Source of the DNA: Bog-473 sp035534235 | GTDB lineage: Bacteria; Actinomycetota; Acidimicrobiia; Acidimicrobiales; RAAP-2 | Direction: 5' to 3' | Length of the DNA: 6,966 bases | NCBI GenBank assembly: GCA_035534235.1 | Contig: DATLSH010000002.1 | Coordinates: 1 to 6,966, forward strand | Part shown: one piece after another, positions 1 to 6,236 of the stretch | How positions within the stretch are numbered: the stretch's first letter is position 1 | Layout: the number at the start of each line of letters is the position of its first letter | Position numbers and translations under genes: made by a program | Notes under the pieces: model-generated | Told to the model about the DNA's origin: nothing | Databases searched by the model: none | The model's input: the letters and a program-made list of their open reading frames with translations, nothing else

Positions 1-44
1 GGTTCGGAGCCGGCGGAGGCCCCGGGCGGGCGCCGGCTGATCAT
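1..44 (-). CDS. Possible 5' end of an unidentified gene downstream of tsaD (partial)
   Basis: An ATG on the minus strand at 44-42 opens a frame that stays open to the window edge, giving the 14 residues MISRRPPGASAGSE. It lies 10 bases after the tsaD stop codon and is preceded by AGGTGG, a passable ribosome binding site, so it could be the third gene of the tsaC-tsaD transcription unit. Only 14 codons are visible and they carry no family signature. In other bacteria the genes next to tsaD vary, so no product can be named. A short open frame in G/C-rich DNA is weak evidence by itself; the support comes from spacing and the possible binding site. Confidence 0.3.
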   Translation of the reverse strand, partial: MISRRPPGASAGSE

Positions 45-54
45 CCCCACCTGA

Positions 55-1053
55 TCACCCGAAGGTCAAGCGGAGGTCCGGCTCCGGGCCGAAGTCCATC
101 CGGCTGGCCCCCAGCGCGGCGAGTTTCTGCCAGCCCGCGATGCCGATCATGGCCGCGTTGTCCGTGGCCATTGCCTGGGGTGGGATCAGCAGCCGGGCCC
201 CGAAGGCATCGACCAGCGCCTGGGCGCGCCGGCGCAGGATCGGGCTGGCGGCCACGCCCCCGACGATGGCCACCGCCGGGTCACCGAACTCCTCGAGGGC
301 CCGCTGGATCTTGGCGCACAGCACGTCCATGCAGGCGGCCACGAACGAGGCCGCCACGTCCTCGACCACGAAGCCGGGATGGCTGCGCACGTAGTTGACG
401 ACCGCCGTCTTCAATCCCGAAAAGGAGAAGGCATAGCCTTCACCGATCATGGGGCGGGGGAAATTGAGCACGTCCTCCCCGGAGAGGGCCAGGCGGTCCA
501 GGACCGGGCCGCCCGGGTAGCCCAAGCCGAGGAACCGGGCCACCTTGTCGTAGGCCTCGCCGATGGAGTCGTCCACCGTCTGGCCCAGCAGCTCGTGGCC
601 GCCCTCGCGCGGTGTCCGCGTCAAGAGGCAGTGCCCACCCGAGACGAGCAGTGCGGTCTGGGGGAAGACGATCTCGCCCTCGGCCAGGAAGACACTGGCC
701 AGGTGGCCCTCAAGGTGGTTCACGCTGACCAAGGGCAGGCCCCAGCCAAGGGCCAGCGCCTTGGCCGTGGCGATCCCGACGAGGAGGGCACCCACCAGCC
801 CCGGGCCCGACGTCACGGCGAGAGCGCTGAGATCGGGTCCGGTCACGCCGGCCTCGGCCAGGGCCTGGTCGATGACGGCGGTGATCATCTCGACATGGGC
901 CCGGCTGGCCAGCTCGGGGACGACCCCGCCGAAGACGGCGTGGAGGTCGATCTGGCTGGACACCACCGACGAGCGGACCGCGTAGGTGTCGCTGACCACC
1001 GCGGCCGCCGTCTCGTCACATGAGGTCTCAACGGCCAGGAGCAGCCCGCTCAT
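55..1053 (-). CDS. tsaD: tRNA N6-adenosine threonylcarbamoyltransferase TsaD
   Basis: TsaD (Kae1/YgjD family, ASKHA fold) is the cytoplasmic enzyme that transfers the threonylcarbamoyl group from threonylcarbamoyl-AMP to A37 of ANN-decoding tRNAs, giving t6A. In bacteria it works with TsaB and TsaE, neither of which is seen here. The 332-residue product is of normal family length. The N-terminal ETSCDETAAAVV nucleotide-binding motif starts near residue 9 and FGGVVPELASRAH is at 41-53. The metal-binding HLEGH (H113, H117) pairs with D298 of ATDNAAMIG, and DDSIGEAYDK (161-170) and the YPGGP loop are present. The open frame extends 119 codons upstream, but that part only reads through tsaC in another frame; the start is set by the ATG before SGLLLAVETS. 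This ATG overlaps the tsaC stop (ATGA), with only a weak GGTGGG upstream, so translation probably depends on coupling to tsaC. All key residues are intact. Family assignment is very secure. Confidence 0.97.
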   Translation of the reverse strand: MSGLLLAVETSCDETAAAVVSDTYAVRSSVVSSQIDLHAVFGGVVPELASRAHVEMITAVIDQALAEAGVTGPDLSALAVTSGPGLVGALLVGIATAKALALGWGLPLVSVNHLEGHLASVFLAEGEIVFPQTALLVSGGHCLLTRTPREGGHELLGQTVDDSIGEAYDKVARFLGLGYPGGPVLDRLALSGEDVLNFPRPMIGEGYAFSFSGLKTAVVNYVRSHPGFVVEDVAASFVAACMDVLCAKIQRALEEFGDPAVAIVGGVAASPILRRRAQALVDAFGARLLIPPQAMATDNAAMIGIAGWQKLAALGASRMDFGPEPDLRLTFG

Positions 1054-1670
1054 GGCGCGCCCACCAGCGCAGCAACGGCGGCGCGGGAGATCGCCCCCTC
1101 GCGCTCGACCACGGGAGATCCCGCCCGCAGGTTGACCAGCGTCGAGGGCACGGTGTCGAGCGCGCCCCCGTCGATGATCAGGCTGACGTGGTTGGCCAGT
1201 CGCCGCGCCGCCTCGTCGGCGGTGGGAGGGGTGACCGAGCCGTGGAGGTTGGAACTGGTCACCACCAGGACGCCGGTCCTCTGCAGGAGGTCCAGCAGGA
1301 AGGCGTTCGCCGGGATGCGCACCGCCACCTCCTCCCGCCCGGCCAACCAGTCCGGGCGGGTCGGGGTGTAGGAAAAGGCGAGCACCATGGTCAATGGGCC
1401 CGGCCACCACCGGGCGGCCAGGGTGAGGGCGTCGGCGCTGAGGGCCACGCCGAGCCGGCGCACCTGGTCCAGCGAGGCGGCCAGCACGGGCAGGTGGAGG
1501 TCCGCCGGGCGGCCCTTGGCCAGGAACACCTGGCGGACCGCGGCCACGTCGTCGGGCCGGGCGGCCAGTCCGTAGACGGTGTCGGTGGGGACGACCACGA
1601 CCTCCCCGGCGACCAGGGTCGCGGCCGCGATCGTCAGCGCGTTCTCGTCGTCCACCTGAATGGTCCTCAT
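1050..1670 (-). CDS. tsaC: L-threonylcarbamoyladenylate synthase TsaC (YrdC/Sua5 domain)
   Basis: The product makes threonylcarbamoyl-AMP from threonine, bicarbonate and ATP, the first step of t6A synthesis, in the cytoplasm. It has 206 residues, the length of a single YrdC domain without the extra C-terminal domain of Sua5. Visible motifs are PTDTVYGLA (28-36), the KGRP of the KxR motif (K52, R54), PGPLT (90-94), VAVRIP (115-120) and TSSN (S139, N141) matching the SxN motif. The segment after it reads LHGS where the family often has xSG, a mild variation. The ATG at 1670 was chosen because the motif order then begins at the usual distance. A TTG at 1685 in frame would add five residues (MCDPD) and cannot be excluded. 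No strong ribosome binding site precedes either start. The stop overlaps the tsaD start by four bases. Related YrdC-domain proteins such as YciO exist, but adjacency to tsaD supports TsaC. Confidence 0.93.
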   Translation of the reverse strand: MRTIQVDDENALTIAAATLVAGEVVVVPTDTVYGLAARPDDVAAVRQVFLAKGRPADLHLPVLAASLDQVRRLGVALSADALTLAARWWPGPLTMVLAFSYTPTRPDWLAGREEVAVRIPANAFLLDLLQRTGVLVVTSSNLHGSVTPPTADEAARRLANHVSLIIDGGALDTVPSTLVNLRAGSPVVEREGAISRAAVAALVGAP

Positions 1671-1777
1671 GTCCGGGTCACACAATGCCAGGTAAGAGGG
1701 CCGGCTCTGGCCTATCGTCGCCCCGAGGGTCGGCCTCCATCAGAAAGGCGGGGTGGATCGAGAGTGACGCGCGCACC
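1671..1777. promoter_or_regulatory. Divergent intergenic region between tsaC and the LLM oxidoreductase
   Basis: These 107 bases separate two genes read in opposite directions, so promoters for both should lie here. On the plus strand TATCGT (1713-1718) fits the loose actinobacterial -10 pattern TAnnnT, about 60 bases before the oxidoreductase start, but no matching -35 element is present. On the minus strand I find no convincing promoter before tsaC. I see no operator, riboswitch or stable hairpin. The call rests on gene orientation, not on a strong motif. Confidence 0.35.
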
Positions 1778-2788
1778 ATGAAGGTCGACCTGGGGTTGAC
1801 CGGAGTCGCGCTGTCCGATGTGCCGGCGCAGGCCGCCGCGCTGCGGTCGGCGGGGGCCGACGGCGTGTACTGCGCCGAAGGTCCGCACGACATCTTCATC
1901 CCGCTGGCCCTGGCCGCCGGCGCACCGGGGGACCTGGACCTCATGACCAACGCCGCCGTGGCGCTGCCGCGCAACCCGATCCACCTGGCGCACGCGGCAC
2001 ACGACCTGCAGGTCCTCTCCGGAGGCCGGTTCCGCCTGGGGCTGGCGCCCCAGGTGCGCGCCCACATCACCCGTCGCTTCGGGTTGGAGTGGTCGTCCCC
2101 GGTGGCGCGCCTGCGCGAGCTGGTGGGCGCGCTGCGGGCCATCTTTGCCAGCTGGCAGGAGTCGGCACCCCTGCACTTCGAGGGGGAGTTCTACCGCCAC
2201 ACGCTCATGACCCCGATGTTCAGTCCCGGTCCGACCGCGTACGGCACCCCCCCGATCCTCCTGGCGGCGCTGGGCCCGCGCATGACGACCATGGCGGCCG
2301 AAGTGGCCGACGGCCTCCTCGTCCTGCCCTTCAACAGCCGGCGATCGCTGACCGATCTCACCATGGCCAGGGTGACCGACGGGCTGGCCCGGCGGGACCA
2401 CACGCTGCGAACCTTCGAGGTGGTGTGCGGGGCCATCGTCGGCGTCGGCGAGGACGGACCCGCCATTGACCGGGCCCGCGAGGGAGCGCGCGCCCTGTTG
2501 GGCTTCTACGGGTCCACTCCGGCCTACCGCCTGGTGCTCGAAACCGAGGGCCGGGGGGACCTGCAGGCCGAGCTGGCCGGACTGGTGCGCCGGGGCCGCT
2601 GGGACGAGCTGGGCCACCACATCCCCGACGAGCTGGTGGACGCCCTGGCCGTCTGCGGCACCCCGCGCCAGTGTGCCGACCAACTGCGGGCCAAGGTGGG
2701 CGACGTGGCCGATCGTGTGGCCCTCTTCACCCCGGTCCCGCCGTCGGGGGCCGCGCTCGGGGACCTGGTGGCTCTGCTCAGAGCTTGA
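1778..2788 (+). CDS. LLM-class flavin/F420-dependent oxidoreductase (TIGR03617-like)
   Basis: This is a luciferase-like monooxygenase-fold TIM-barrel protein of 336 residues, most likely a soluble cytoplasmic oxidoreductase using reduced F420. The typical second-strand region AVALPRNPIHLAHAAHDLQ (60-78) runs into LSGGRFRLGLAPQ (80-92). Also present are GEFYRHTLMTPMF in the middle, ILLAALGPRM, and the C-terminal GTPRQCADQL typical of the family. From memory the pattern resembles the actinobacterial subfamily called MSMEG_2256-like (TIGR03617), whose substrate is not established. F420 rather than FMN is inferred from this likeness. The ATG before KVDLGLTG was chosen because the fold begins there; an upstream ATG at 1685 would add 31 residues that do not look like this family. 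The ribosome binding site is weak (GAGAG, 14 bases away). The 3' end overlaps the convergent VOC gene by 11 bases, leaving no room for a terminator between them. Substrate unknown. Confidence 0.92.
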   Translation: MKVDLGLTGVALSDVPAQAAALRSAGADGVYCAEGPHDIFIPLALAAGAPGDLDLMTNAAVALPRNPIHLAHAAHDLQVLSGGRFRLGLAPQVRAHITRRFGLEWSSPVARLRELVGALRAIFASWQESAPLHFEGEFYRHTLMTPMFSPGPTAYGTPPILLAALGPRMTTMAAEVADGLLVLPFNSRRSLTDLTMARVTDGLARRDHTLRTFEVVCGAIVGVGEDGPAIDRAREGARALLGFYGSTPAYRLVLETEGRGDLQAELAGLVRRGRWDELGHHIPDELVDALAVCGTPRQCADQLRAKVGDVADRVALFTPVPPSGAALGDLVALLRA

Positions 2789-3236
2789 GGGGGCGCACGG
2801 GAGCGGCGATCAAGGCGGGGTTGGCGCGCCAGTCGACTCCCGGCACGTCGACGTAGAGTTCAATTTCATTGCCGTCGGGGTCCTCTATGTAGAGGCTGTG
2901 CGTCACGGTGTGGTCCGAGGCCCCCACAATGGTGGCGCCGGCCTCCTTCAGGACCGTGACCATGTCCCGCAGATCGTCGTCGCTGTCGCCCACATTGAGC
3001 CCGAAGTGGTAGAGGCCCACCCGGCGGCCGCTCGGCACGGCGGTGGCGTCGGGTCCTACCTCAATGAGGAGGAGCTCATGGTGGGTGCGGCCCGACGAGA
3101 AGGCGGCGACGCCGAGCGGGCTCTCGCCGGGATCGGGCATGATCTGGCGCCAGCCCAGCACGTCACGGTAGAAGGCGGCCGAGCGGCCGACGTCGCGCAC
3201 GTACAGGACCAGGTGGCCCAACTCGCGCACGGTCAT
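2778..3236 (-). CDS. VOC-family (glyoxalase/extradiol dioxygenase fold) protein
   Basis: This 152-residue protein is a single vicinal-oxygen-chelate unit of two paired beta-alpha-beta-beta-beta modules. Module one starts LGHLVLYVRDVGRSAAFYRDVLGW (from residue 6). Module two starts GLYHFGLNVGDSDDDL (from 74) and ends IEDPDGNEIELYVD (117-130). Candidate metal ligands are H8, H53 or E54, H77 and E126. This order suits glyoxalase I (H/E/H/E) as well as extradiol dioxygenase-like members (H/H/E), so the reaction cannot be chosen from sequence. A cytoplasmic metalloenzyme acting on a small oxygenated or electrophilic substrate is the safest reading. The ATG overlaps the stop of the upstream acyltransferase (ATGA), and no ribosome binding site lies close before it, so it is probably translated by re-initiation. 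The open frame continues far upstream of this start, but only as an out-of-frame reading of the acyltransferase gene. The family call is secure; the function is open. Confidence 0.9.
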   Translation of the reverse strand: MTVRELGHLVLYVRDVGRSAAFYRDVLGWRQIMPDPGESPLGVAAFSSGRTHHELLLIEVGPDATAVPSGRRVGLYHFGLNVGDSDDDLRDMVTVLKEAGATIVGASDHTVTHSLYIEDPDGNEIELYVDVPGVDWRANPALIAAPVRPLKL

Positions 3237-4747
3237 GCGGGGGCCGGGGTGCCCGCCTCGGACGACGAGGCGGCCGAGCGGACCCACCGGGCGGTGGGGG
3301 GCATGCCCGGGCCGAGGTGGATGGGCACGTCGAAGGACTCGGACTCCAACCCGGCGGCCTCCATCAACTCCGTCAGGGCGTGGGGAATGGCCGCGGCGAT
3401 GTCCCAGAGGCGGGGCACCGCCCGGGCATCCGAGGCCAGGCCCCAATACAGGACGCCCAGATAGCTCATGATGGTGACGTTGAGCCCCATCCCGTCCATG
3501 ACCGGGCCCAAAGGGAACATGCCCAGCATCTGGCTCCCGCCCATGTAGAGGGGGAAGTCGGGTCCCGGCACGTTGGAGATGACCAGGTTGGCCACCGGAC
3601 GGTGCCGGTCGGCCAGCTTCATCCCGGTGTAGAGGCGAGCCGCCACGGCGAAGAGATTGGGGGTGGCGTGCTCGGCCCAGTTCTGCAGCGTGGTGGCCCC
3701 GAGCGCCTTGTGCTCCTCCTTGGCCCCCTTGGTCCCCTCGTGAATGGCCATGAGGCGTTCCACCGGGTCGTCCAGGTGGCAGGGCAGCTGCACGAACATG
3801 GAGGAGACCTTGTTGGAGCCCTTCAGCTCGGCCATGTCGGGCGTCACCGACACCGGTACGACCGAGACGAGCGGGATGTCGGGCAGCTCGTCGCCGGCCA
3901 GCAGGTAGGTGCGCAGGGCACCGGCGCACATGGCCAGAACCACATCGTTGACAGTGGTGCCCAATTTGTTCTTGAGGGCCTTGGCGTCGGCCAGGCTGGC
4001 TGCGGCGAAGGCGGTCCGGCGCCGGGCGTGGATGGCGACGTTGATGGAGGTGCGGGGGGCCGACAGGGGCAGCGCGGCCTTGCCCACCGCGCTCTGGCGG
4101 ACCTTGCGAATTCCGGCGATGGACTGGCCCGTGCGCCAGAACATCCGTCCCATGTCCACCGGCCGGACCACACTGGCCATGAGGGCCTGTGACACCAGTT
4201 CGAGGCTGGACGGTATGCGCGAGTCGAGCTGTCGCTCGGTTCCCGCCTCGGTCTCGGGTGGGCTGGGCTCCAGGTCGAAGAGGACGCCCAGCAACTCGGC
4301 CCCCGAGACGCCGTCAATGGTGCTGTGGTGCATTTTGGTGATGAGGGCGATCTTGCCGTCCTCCAGCCCCTCGACGATCCACATCTCCCACAGGGGCCGG
4401 TCGCGGTGCAGCTGCCGGCTGATGACGTCGGCCGCGAAGTCGCCCAGCTCGCGCATGCCCCCCGGTGAGGGCAGCGCGGCGCGGCGCAGGTGGTTGTCGA
4501 TGTCGAACTCGGGGTCATCGACCCAGACCGGGTGCCCGAGCCGCATGGGGACCTCGACCAGGCGGCGTTGGAACACCGGGGCCAGCGGGATGCGACCGGC
4601 GATCAGCTCGCGGACGCGGCGGAAGGAGTAGCCACCGGGCCCGGTGGCGGGGTCGAAGACCGCGGCCATGGCCACGTGCATGTGCAGGGTGGGTGTCTCC
4701 ATGTAGAGGAAGCTCGAATCGAGTCCGCTCAGTCGTTCCGGGGTCAT
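3233..4747 (-). CDS. WS/DGAT-type wax ester synthase / diacylglycerol acyltransferase
   Basis: Members of this family transfer acyl groups from acyl-CoA to diacylglycerol or long-chain alcohols, making storage triacylglycerol or wax ester at the inner face of the membrane and on lipid bodies. The 504-residue product has family length. It opens with LSGLDSSFLYMETPTLHMHV (from residue 6) and has PLWEMW (118-123). The catalytic HHxxxDG appears as HHSTIDG (140-146, base H141), followed by the conserved VNDVVLAM (266-273) and NLVISNVPGPDFPLYMGG (387-404). All expected motifs are intact. The ATG at 4747 was chosen because AAGGAGGG stands just before it and because the family N-terminus begins there; a GTG 15 codons upstream is less likely. 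The last 20 residues are Ala/Ser/Pro-rich, and the stop overlaps the VOC start. Actinobacteria usually carry several paralogues, some with weak or untested activity, so TAG versus wax ester preference cannot be told. Confidence 0.95.
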   Translation of the reverse strand: MTPERLSGLDSSFLYMETPTLHMHVAMAAVFDPATGPGGYSFRRVRELIAGRIPLAPVFQRRLVEVPMRLGHPVWVDDPEFDIDNHLRRAALPSPGGMRELGDFAADVISRQLHRDRPLWEMWIVEGLEDGKIALITKMHHSTIDGVSGAELLGVLFDLEPSPPETEAGTERQLDSRIPSSLELVSQALMASVVRPVDMGRMFWRTGQSIAGIRKVRQSAVGKAALPLSAPRTSINVAIHARRRTAFAAASLADAKALKNKLGTTVNDVVLAMCAGALRTYLLAGDELPDIPLVSVVPVSVTPDMAELKGSNKVSSMFVQLPCHLDDPVERLMAIHEGTKGAKEEHKALGATTLQNWAEHATPNLFAVAARLYTGMKLADRHRPVANLVISNVPGPDFPLYMGGSQMLGMFPLGPVMDGMGLNVTIMSYLGVLYWGLASDARAVPRLWDIAAAIPHALTELMEAAGLESESFDVPIHLGPGMPPTARWVRSAASSSEAGTPAPA

Positions 4748-4750
4748 CGA

Positions 4751-4757
4751 CCCTCCT
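4751..4757 (-). promoter_or_regulatory. Strong ribosome binding site of the WS/DGAT gene
   Basis: Read on the minus strand this is AGGAGGG, with a further A before it, ending three bases before the ATG at 4747. It is the best Shine-Dalgarno sequence in the window and decides the start of the acyltransferase over the upstream GTG. Since the VOC gene behind it lacks its own site, this sequence may set expression for both. Confidence 0.7.
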
Positions 4758-4784
4758 TGGTCAGGTGTGCTCCACTCATAACCT
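4757..4784 (+). promoter_or_regulatory. Candidate promoter for the esterase gene in the divergent gap
   Basis: TTGGTC (4757-4762) and TAACCT (4779-4784) are separated by 16 bases and loosely match -35 and -10 elements, with the -10 fitting TAnnnT. A transcript would start near 4791 and carry a leader of about 80 bases before the GTG at 4873. The -35 element touches the ribosome binding site of the acyltransferase on the other strand. No good promoter was found for the acyltransferase itself. In the rest of the 125-base gap (4748-4872) I see only small GC-rich palindromes, none convincing as an operator. In G/C-rich DNA such matches arise easily, so confidence is low. Confidence 0.25.
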
Positions 4785-4872
4785 GGCACCAACGCGGCTT
4801 CGGGGCAACTGCCCGAGCAGGGGGCCAGAGGCGGATCTGCGCCAGTGGATCGGTTCGGGCGATGATAGGGGG

Positions 4873-6177
4873 GTGCCCTACATCTTCTTGAGCGTCACCC
4901 TGGCGGGTGCCCTCGCCGTGCTCCTGGCCTACCGCCCGATCCACTGGGAGCCATTCAGCGTCGTCAGTTTCTTCACCGCCTGGATCGCCGGCGAGTTGGC
5001 CATTCAGAACATCGTCTGGCAGATGGCGGCCACGGCGGTCTTCGGCTACTTCGGCGCCTTCCGGGGTTGGGCCGGCTGGCTCGGCCTGGGCGTGGCCGTG
5101 GCCGGCTGGGTCGGCATGATCGGGTTGGCCGTCTCCGGGCGGCGCGCCGCCGCCGTGGTGGCCTCAGCGCTCGACGAGGTGCGCAGCGACGCCTTCCCGG
5201 TGCCGACCGGCCGGGTGGTGCCCACCTGGGGCCGCTGGTGGCGGGTCACTCGGGCCTTCCCACTCAAGGGTCGGGCGGTGGAGCACACCAAGAACCTCGA
5301 CTACTGGGGAGACAGGCACCGGCGGCACCGCCTCGACATCTACCGGTCGCGGGCGAACCCTCCTGCGGGTGCTCCGGTCATGGTGTACATCCACGGAGGG
5401 GCCTGGGTCATCGGAGAGAAGCGCGAGCAGGGCAAGCCGATGATGTTCGAGCTGGTGGCCCGGGGTTGGGTCTGTGTGACCATCAACTACCGGCTCAGTC
5501 CCAAGGCCACGTGGCCCGACCACATGATCGATTGCAAGAGGGCGATGGCCTGGGTCAAGGAGCATATTGTCGAGTACGGGGGTGACCCCGCCTTCGTCGC
5601 GGTCAGTGGCGGTTCGGCCGGCGGACACCTCTGTTCCCTCCTGGCATTGACGGCGGGAGATCCGACGTTCCAGCCTGGCTTCGAGGGCGCCGACACGTCG
5701 GTGGATGCCTGCATCCCGTTCTACGGTGTGATGGACATGACGGGCTCCCCCGACGGTTCCGGGCGTTACGGGCAGGGACTGCGCAAAATGCTGGAGAGGA
5801 CCGTCATGAAGACGAAATGGTCCGTGCACCCCGAGGTCTTCCGGGACGCCTCGCCGACGCTCCGGGTCCATGCCGGCGCACCGCCCTTCTTCGTCCTGCA
5901 CGGCCGGAACGACACGCTGGTCCCGATTGAGGTCGCCCGGACTTTCGTGGCCGCACTGCGGGCGGTGTCACAGGCGCCGGTGGCCTACGCCGAGCTCCCC
6001 CTGGCCCAGCACGCCTTCGACATCCTGGCGTCCTTGCGCTGCCAGGCCACGACGTCCGGTGTGGCCTCCTTTCTCGAAGGAGCTCTGGCCGCGCAGCGTG
6101 CCGCAGCGGCCACTGCGGCCCCATCGCTGACCACTTCGTCGGGATCGTCTCGCATAGAGTCGGAAACCAGAGGGTGA
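4873..6177 (+). CDS. Membrane-anchored alpha/beta hydrolase, hormone-sensitive lipase (family IV) type
   Basis: The 434-residue product is an esterase/lipase of the alpha/beta-hydrolase fold. The oxyanion motif HGGAW is at 174-178 and the nucleophile elbow GGSAGG puts the serine at S248. The acid is D347 in HGRNDTLVP and the base H380 in AQHAFD, so the triad is complete. Residues 1-90 are hydrophobic with about three membrane segments (near 3-20, 28-60 and 66-87), broken by YRPIHWEP; the catalytic domain begins near 140. This layout recalls mycobacterial Lip-type esterases with an N-terminal membrane part. Whether the catalytic domain faces inside or outside is unclear. The C-terminus after about 400 is Ala/Ser/Thr-rich. 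The GTG start was chosen because it immediately precedes the first hydrophobic segment, with AGGGG crowded against it; the frame is open further upstream but reads antisense to the acyltransferase there. It is divergent from that gene, suggesting but not proving a role in acyl-ester turnover. Confidence 0.9.
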   Translation: MPYIFLSVTLAGALAVLLAYRPIHWEPFSVVSFFTAWIAGELAIQNIVWQMAATAVFGYFGAFRGWAGWLGLGVAVAGWVGMIGLAVSGRRAAAVVASALDEVRSDAFPVPTGRVVPTWGRWWRVTRAFPLKGRAVEHTKNLDYWGDRHRRHRLDIYRSRANPPAGAPVMVYIHGGAWVIGEKREQGKPMMFELVARGWVCVTINYRLSPKATWPDHMIDCKRAMAWVKEHIVEYGGDPAFVAVSGGSAGGHLCSLLALTAGDPTFQPGFEGADTSVDACIPFYGVMDMTGSPDGSGRYGQGLRKMLERTVMKTKWSVHPEVFRDASPTLRVHAGAPPFFVLHGRNDTLVPIEVARTFVAALRAVSQAPVAYAELPLAQHAFDILASLRCQATTSGVASFLEGALAAQRAAAATAAPSLTTSSGSSRIESETRG

Positions 6178-6224
6178 GTAAGCGTCCCGGCGGATTGCGC
6201 CGGGGCCGCTGGCGCCAGACGACC

Positions 6225-6231
6225 AAAGGGG
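6225..6231 (+). promoter_or_regulatory. Ribosome binding site favouring the GTG start of the substrate-binding protein
   Basis: AAAGGGG stands five bases before the GTG at 6237, a normal spacing. The alternative GTG at 6174 has AGAGG directly against it with no spacing. This favours the later start, which also leaves a signal peptide of ordinary length. Confidence 0.5.
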
Positions 6232-6236
6232 TGGTA

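Noticed and set aside
1054..1410. 119-codon in-frame extension upstream of the tsaD start, which would give a 451-residue protein
   Set aside because: The extension lies wholly inside tsaC in another frame, is rich in Arg, Gly and Pro with no domain, and the TsaD fold starts exactly at the ATG overlapping the tsaC stop.
1712..2683. 323-codon minus-strand open frame antisense to the LLM oxidoreductase
   Set aside because: The same composition artefact; it shows no recognisable motif, and the plus-strand protein has clear family motifs.
3237..3929. Long open extension upstream of the VOC gene that would make a 383-residue protein
   Set aside because: It is an out-of-frame reading of the acyltransferase gene on the same strand; the VOC fold begins at the ATG at 3236.
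3317..4192. 291-codon plus-strand open frame antisense to the acyltransferase
   Set aside because: Gly/His/Gln-rich composition without domain or start signals. Such frames are a usual by-product of G/C-rich third codon positions on the coding strand.
4809..4827. Small GC-rich palindrome (GGGC-AACT-GCCC) in the divergent gap as an operator or terminator
   Set aside because: Only four to five base pairs, with no T-run and no second copy; too short to support a call.
6155..6160. TAGAGT as a -10 element of an internal promoter for the substrate-binding protein
   Set aside because: It fits TAnnnT, but no -35 element stands at a suitable distance and it lies within the esterase coding sequence; a chance match is likely.
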